A DNA stretch of 7,650 nt. Source: an uncultured Eubacteriales bacterium. GTDB taxonomy: Bacteria > Bacillota > Clostridia > Christensenellales > CAG-138. The notes beneath the pieces were generated by a model, which did no database searches, was not told the origin of the DNA, and worked only from the letters and a program-made list of their open reading frames with translations. The DNA lies in contig URSN01000092.1 in NCBI GenBank assembly GCA_900550525.1, positions 1 to 7,650 of the forward strand. The letters run 5' to 3'. This document shows, in pieces, positions 4,993 to 7,650 of this stretch. A program made the position numbers and the translations under genes. The first letter of the stretch is position 1; the number at the start of each line of letters is the position of its first letter.

Positions 4993-5445
4993 TTGAAAAC
5001 GGCGGAGATTGTGGATTCGCTCGTGCGGGAGACGGTGGAAGCGATGGGCTTTTCCCTGTGCGATGTGGAGTTTCAAAAGGAGCACGGCAACTGGGTGCTC
5101 ACGCTGTTCATCGATCGCGAGGGCGGCGTCAGCGTGGACGACTGCGAGCGCGTCAGCCATGCGGTCGATCCCATCCTCGACGAGGCGGACCCCATCGAGC
5201 AGCACTACTATCTCAGCGTGTCGTCGCTCGGGCTGGACCGCCCGCTCAAAAAGGATGCGGACTATGCGCGCAGCATCGGCAAGGAGCTGATCGTGCGGCT
5301 CTATGCGCCGCAGGAGGGCAAGAAGGAATGGACCGGCACGCTGCGCTCGTTCGACGCGGAGTCGTTCGAGCTGGCGGCGGAGGGCGGCGTGCGGCGCTTT
5401 TTGCGCCGGGAGGCCGCGCTGGTGCGGCCGGACGTCCGGTTTTGA
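4993..5445 (+). CDS. rimP: Ribosome maturation factor RimP
   Basis: RimP binds the free 30S subunit in the cytoplasm and helps its late assembly. The product is 150 residues, the usual family size. The N-terminal alpha/beta domain contains DVEFQKEHGNWVLTLFIDREGGV (in part 24-46), then DDCERVSHAVDPILDE (49-64). The signature segment is SVSSLGLDRPLK (75-86). The C-terminal SH3-like domain (~90-150) includes EWTGTLRSFD and ends LVRPDVRF. In most RimP proteins the signature reads VSSPGLDRPL; here leucine replaces the proline, an uncommon change in an otherwise typical protein. Translation starts at TTG with a strong Shine-Dalgarno site. It is the first gene of the operon and is followed by nusA after 52 bases, the standard order in Bacillota. 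Confidence 0.93.
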   Translation: MKTAEIVDSLVRETVEAMGFSLCDVEFQKEHGNWVLTLFIDREGGVSVDDCERVSHAVDPILDEADPIEQHYYLSVSSLGLDRPLKKDADYARSIGKELIVRLYAPQEGKKEWTGTLRSFDAESFELAAEGGVRRFLRREAALVRPDVRF

Positions 5446-5497
5446 CAAACGGGATACCGCAACGGTTTGATAATCTGCAACTGGGAGAGAACGGAAC

Positions 5498-6589
5498 ATG
5501 AACGTGGAGTTTATCGAGGCGCTCAACGCGCTGGAAAAGGAACGCGGCATCAGCAAGGAGGTGCTCATCTCGGCCATCGAGGCGGCGCTCATCTCGGCCT
5601 ATAAGCGCAACTACGGCGCGTCGGCCAATGTGCGCGCGGAGGTGGACCCGGTCGAGGGCGCCATCCAGATCTTCGCCTCCAAGACGGTGGTCGAGACGGT
5701 GGAGAACCCGCACAACGAGATCACCCTTGCCGACGCGAAGAAGGTCAACCCGCTCTACGAGCTGGGCGACGTGCTCGAGGAGGAGATCCAGACGCGCGAC
5801 TTTGGCCGCATCGCGGCGCAGACGGCCAAGCAGGTCGTCATGCAGCGCATCCGCGAGGCGGAGCGCGGCGTGATCTACGAGGAGTACGTCGAGAAGGAGA
5901 ACGAGGTGCTCACCGCCATCGTGCAGCGCGTGGAGAAGGGCAACGTCTTTGTGGAGCTGGGGCGCACGGACGGCCTGCTGGCCGCCAACGAGACGATCCC
6001 CGGCGAGACGTACGAGAACTCCAGCCGCATCAAGGTCTACGTGCTCGAGGTGCGCAAGGACAACAAGGGCCCGCAGGTGCTCGTCTCCCGCACGCATCCG
6101 GGGCTGGTCAAGCGCCTGTTCGAGCTCGAGGTGCCGGAGATCCAGAACGGCGTGGTGCAGGTCAAGTCCATCGCGCGCGAGGCGGGCTTCCGCACGAAGG
6201 TAGCCGTCCACTCGCTCGACCCGCAGGTGGACGCCGTGGGCGCATGCGTCGGGCAGCGCGGCACGCGCGTGGAGCGCATCGTGAACGAGCTGCACAACGA
6301 AAAGATCGACATCATCGAGTGGGACCCGGATTCGGCGGTCTATATCGCCAAGGCGCTCAGCCCCGCCAAGGTGCTCATGGTCTATATCAACGAGGAGGAG
6401 AAGGCGGCCAAGGTCATCGTGCCGGACGCGCAGCTCTCGCTGGCCATCGGCAAGGAGGGGCAGAACGCGCGCCTTGCCGCGAAGCTGACCGGCTGGAAGA
6501 TCGACATCAAGAGCCAGTCGCAGGCCATGGACGCCGTCTTCCAGCAGGAGCGCGGCGAGGCGGCCGGGCCGGACGAAACGGAGGCGTAA
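5498..6589 (+). CDS. nusA: Transcription termination/antitermination protein NusA
   Basis: NusA binds RNA polymerase and nascent RNA, and modulates pausing, intrinsic termination and antitermination. The 363-residue product has the short form typical of Bacillota, without the acidic C-terminal repeats of E. coli NusA. The polymerase-binding N-terminal domain spans ~1-125, opening FIEALNALEKERGISKEVLI. The S1 domain is ~130-200, with VFVELGRTDGLLAANE and IPGE. KH1 lies around 225-285, with GACVGQRGTRVERIVNEL (248-265) and EKIDII. KH2 lies around 295-345, with LAIGKEGQNARLAAKLTGWK (315-334), including its GxxG loop. GGGAGAG ends eight bases before the ATG. The last ~20 residues are acidic and low-complexity. 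Codons end almost always in G or C, which creates long spurious frames on the opposite strand. Confidence 0.97.
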   Translation: MNVEFIEALNALEKERGISKEVLISAIEAALISAYKRNYGASANVRAEVDPVEGAIQIFASKTVVETVENPHNEITLADAKKVNPLYELGDVLEEEIQTRDFGRIAAQTAKQVVMQRIREAERGVIYEEYVEKENEVLTAIVQRVEKGNVFVELGRTDGLLAANETIPGETYENSSRIKVYVLEVRKDNKGPQVLVSRTHPGLVKRLFELEVPEIQNGVVQVKSIAREAGFRTKVAVHSLDPQVDAVGACVGQRGTRVERIVNELHNEKIDIIEWDPDSAVYIAKALSPAKVLMVYINEEEKAAKVIVPDAQLSLAIGKEGQNARLAAKLTGWKIDIKSQSQAMDAVFQQERGEAAGPDETEA

Positions 6590-6592
6590 CGC

Positions 6593-6868
6593 TTGCCGAA
6601 AAAGACGCCGATGCGCATGTGCGTGGCCTGCCGCCAGATGCGCCCGAAAAAGGAGCTGGTCCGCATCGTCCGCACGCCGGAGGGCGAGATCCGTCTGGAC
6701 GCGACCGGGCGCGCCAACGGCCGCGGGGCGTACCTGTGCGCCTCGGCCGCGTGCCTGGAGCGGGCGGTGAAAACGCGCGCGCTCGAGCGGGCGCTCGAGA
6801 CAAAGCCCGGCGACGAGGTGGTTTCCGCGCTCAGGGAGGCGCTGCGGGATGGACCGGCGGCTCCATGA
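6593..6868 (+). CDS. rnpM: YlxR/RnpM family RNA-binding protein (DUF448)
   Basis: This small basic protein of 91 residues belongs to the YlxR family, which always sits between nusA and infB in Bacillota. In B. subtilis it has been reported to bind RNase P RNA and modulate RNase P, hence the name RnpM; that function is transferred here by family only. Hallmarks are RMCVACR (8-14) and GRANGRGAYLC (39-49), with a further cysteine at 54. Several Arg/Lys residues could contact RNA. The start is a TTG three bases after the nusA stop, served by GGAGG (6580-6584) inside the end of nusA, eight bases upstream. Its end overlaps ylxQ by 20 bases, indicating translational coupling. Confidence 0.92.
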   Translation: MPKKTPMRMCVACRQMRPKKELVRIVRTPEGEIRLDATGRANGRGAYLCASAACLERAVKTRALERALETKPGDEVVSALREALRDGPAAP

Positions 6869-7205
6869 CGCCATCGGCCTGTGCCAGAAGGCGGGCCGCT
6901 GCCGCACGGGCGCTTATGCGGCGGAAAAGGCCGTGCACGAGGGCGCCGCGTGCCTGCTGCTGATCGACAAAAGCGCGTCGGCGGCGACGCGCGGGCGCTA
7001 TGAGCGGCTCTGCGCCGGGCGCGGCGTCGCGCTGCTGCCGGTGGACGGGCTCGGCGCTGCCGCCGGCAGGCCGGGGCACATCGTCGCCGCGGTGACGGAC
7101 GAGGGTTTTGCAGGCATGATACGGCGCGCGGCGCAGCCGCCCGCGCCGCAGGGCGCACCGGCGCCCATACCAAACGATCGGGGGCATGATCATTATGGCG
7201 AATAA
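6849..7205 (+). CDS. ylxQ: L7Ae-like ribosomal protein family protein YlxQ
   Basis: The protein has 118 residues and the L7Ae/L30e-type fold of the YlxQ family, which binds kink-turn RNA in studied homologues; the cellular role of YlxQ is not well defined. The core spans ~1-91: AIGLCQKAGRCRTG (8-21) is the RNA-contact segment, CLLLIDKSAS (35-44) the central strand, and HIVAAVTDEGFAGMI (77-91) the conserved C-terminal strand and helix. Residues ~95-118 form a Pro/Ala-rich tail ending HDHYGE that I do not recognise in the family. It is encoded where the infB ribosome site and start lie. AGGGAGG at 6833-6839 lies nine bases before the ATG, within ylxR. It overlaps ylxR by 20 bases and infB by 11, consistent with coupled translation. 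Confidence 0.88.
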   Translation: MDRRLHDAIGLCQKAGRCRTGAYAAEKAVHEGAACLLLIDKSASAATRGRYERLCAGRGVALLPVDGLGAAAGRPGHIVAAVTDEGFAGMIRRAAQPPAPQGAPAPIPNDRGHDHYGE

Positions 7206-7650
7206 CGGATTTCTGGAAACGGCCAGGCAGCTGCAGGGCGATGTGAAGGCGCTGCTCGAGCGCGTCGCGCTTGCGCAGTCGGCGGTCGCGGACCTGCTGG
7301 CTGGCACGAAGGCCGCCGAGGAGCGGATGATCGAAAAGGAGGAGCAGGAGCGGCGTGAGCGCCTCGAGCGCGAGCGGCAGGAGCGCCTGCGCTCCGTGCT
7401 GGCCTCCGATATGGATCTGGCCGTCCACGTCGGCGGCGTGGATGAGGCGGAGGAGGCGCCCGCCGCGCAGGAGCAAAGCGCGCCCGCGCCGCAGGAGCCC
7501 GCCGTGCAGGCGCCCGCCGCGCAGGAGGAGCCCGCCGCGCCCGCCGCGCCGGAAGCGCCGCAGAGCGCGCCGCAGCAGGCGGAGCCCAGGGCCGCCGCGC
7601 GCCGCAGCGGCTACGAGGCGCACGTGAGCGACAGCGGCGCGGCGCAGCCG
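7195..7650 (+). CDS. infB: Translation initiation factor IF-2, N-terminal part (cut by window edge)
   Basis: This open frame runs 152 codons to the right edge without a stop. Context identifies it: infB directly follows ylxQ in Bacillota. IF-2 is the GTPase that places initiator tRNA on the 30S subunit; its GTPase domain would lie beyond the window. What is visible is a helical start, MANNGFLETARQLQGDVKAL (1-20), a charged Glu/Arg coiled-coil-like stretch (~40-70), then an Ala/Pro/Glu/Gln-rich linker (~85-135) typical of the variable N-terminal region. A standard IF2_N motif is not obvious. The frame is also open from an ATG at 7186. I prefer 7195 because GGGGG at 7180-7184 lies ten bases before it but only one base before 7186. 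It overlaps the ylxQ stop by 11 bases. Confidence 0.75.
   Translation, partial: MANNGFLETARQLQGDVKALLERVALAQSAVADLLAGTKAAEERMIEKEEQERRERLERERQERLRSVLASDMDLAVHVGGVDEAEEAPAAQEQSAPAPQEPAVQAPAAQEEPAAPAAPEAPQSAPQQAEPRAAARRSGYEAHVSDSGAAQP
7456..7527 (+). repeat. In-frame direct repeat in the IF-2 linker
   Basis: GCGCCCGCCGCGCAGGAG occurs at 7456-7473 and 7510-7527, 54 bases apart and in frame, encoding APAAQE (residues 88-93 and 106-111). The sequence between and after is similar Ala/Pro/Gln/Glu-rich low-complexity coding. Such linkers expand and contract by slippage and vary in length between strains. Confidence 0.7.

Noticed and set aside
4225..5592. 455-residue open frame on the minus strand
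   Set aside because: It is antisense to the acetyltransferase and rimP genes, crosses the rimP promoter, and is rich in Arg/Pro/Ala without any domain.
5246..6907. 553-residue open frame on the minus strand
   Set aside because: It is antisense to rimP, nusA and ylxR. Its Arg/Leu/His/Ala-rich translation is what G/C-ended codons of the real genes give in the opposite frame.
6382..7623. 413-residue open frame on the minus strand
   Set aside because: Its Arg/Leu/Gly/Ala low-complexity translation is opposite nusA, ylxR, ylxQ and infB, all supported on the plus strand.

Overview
The window looks like a chromosomal segment of a high-GC member of the Clostridia or a related Bacillota lineage. The main evidence is the right half, which carries the conserved gene order rimP - nusA - ylxR (rnpM) - ylxQ (L7Ae-like) - infB, with purine-rich Shine-Dalgarno sites, two TTG starts and promoters of TGnTAYACT type. 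No ribosomal or transfer RNA gene and no CRISPR array is visible, and the species cannot be named from this sequence alone.

Layout, left to right. Positions 1-488 hold no gene. At the left edge is a short array of about 22-base C-rich repeats resembling the subterminal repeats of an IS21-type insertion sequence. It is followed by a dense cluster of palindromes: two near-identical copies of a hairpin, a terminator-like hairpin facing the minus strand, two overlapping hairpins that cannot form together, a long inverted repeat, and a pair of 10-base inverted repeats. The right arm of that pair supplies the last codons and stop of the neighbouring gene. Positions 489-3976 (minus strand) are a two-gene operon, mcrB then mcrC, joined by an ATGA overlap. 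It encodes a modification-dependent (type IV) restriction system whose McrB subunit carries an EVE domain in front of the AAA+ GTPase motor. Positions 3977-4301 are a divergent intergenic region with a candidate promoter in each direction. Positions 4302-4832 encode a GNAT acetyltransferase. From 4859 to the right edge runs the transcription/translation operon, with a strong promoter, a leader with a terminator-like hairpin, and infB cut by the window end.

The two halves have different histories. The right side is housekeeping: RimP matures the 30S subunit, NusA controls elongation and termination, YlxR and YlxQ are small RNA-binding proteins, and IF-2 starts translation. The left side is accessory: a defence module bordered by repeats and a probable insertion-sequence end, with lower GC content and less biased codons, consistent with acquisition beside a conserved operon. 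In the defence module, the EVE domain would read a modified base, McrB would hydrolyse GTP and translocate, and McrC would cut.

The parts most worth a second look are the domain architecture of McrB upstream of its motor, the palindrome cluster, and the way that cluster runs into the 3' end of mcrC.
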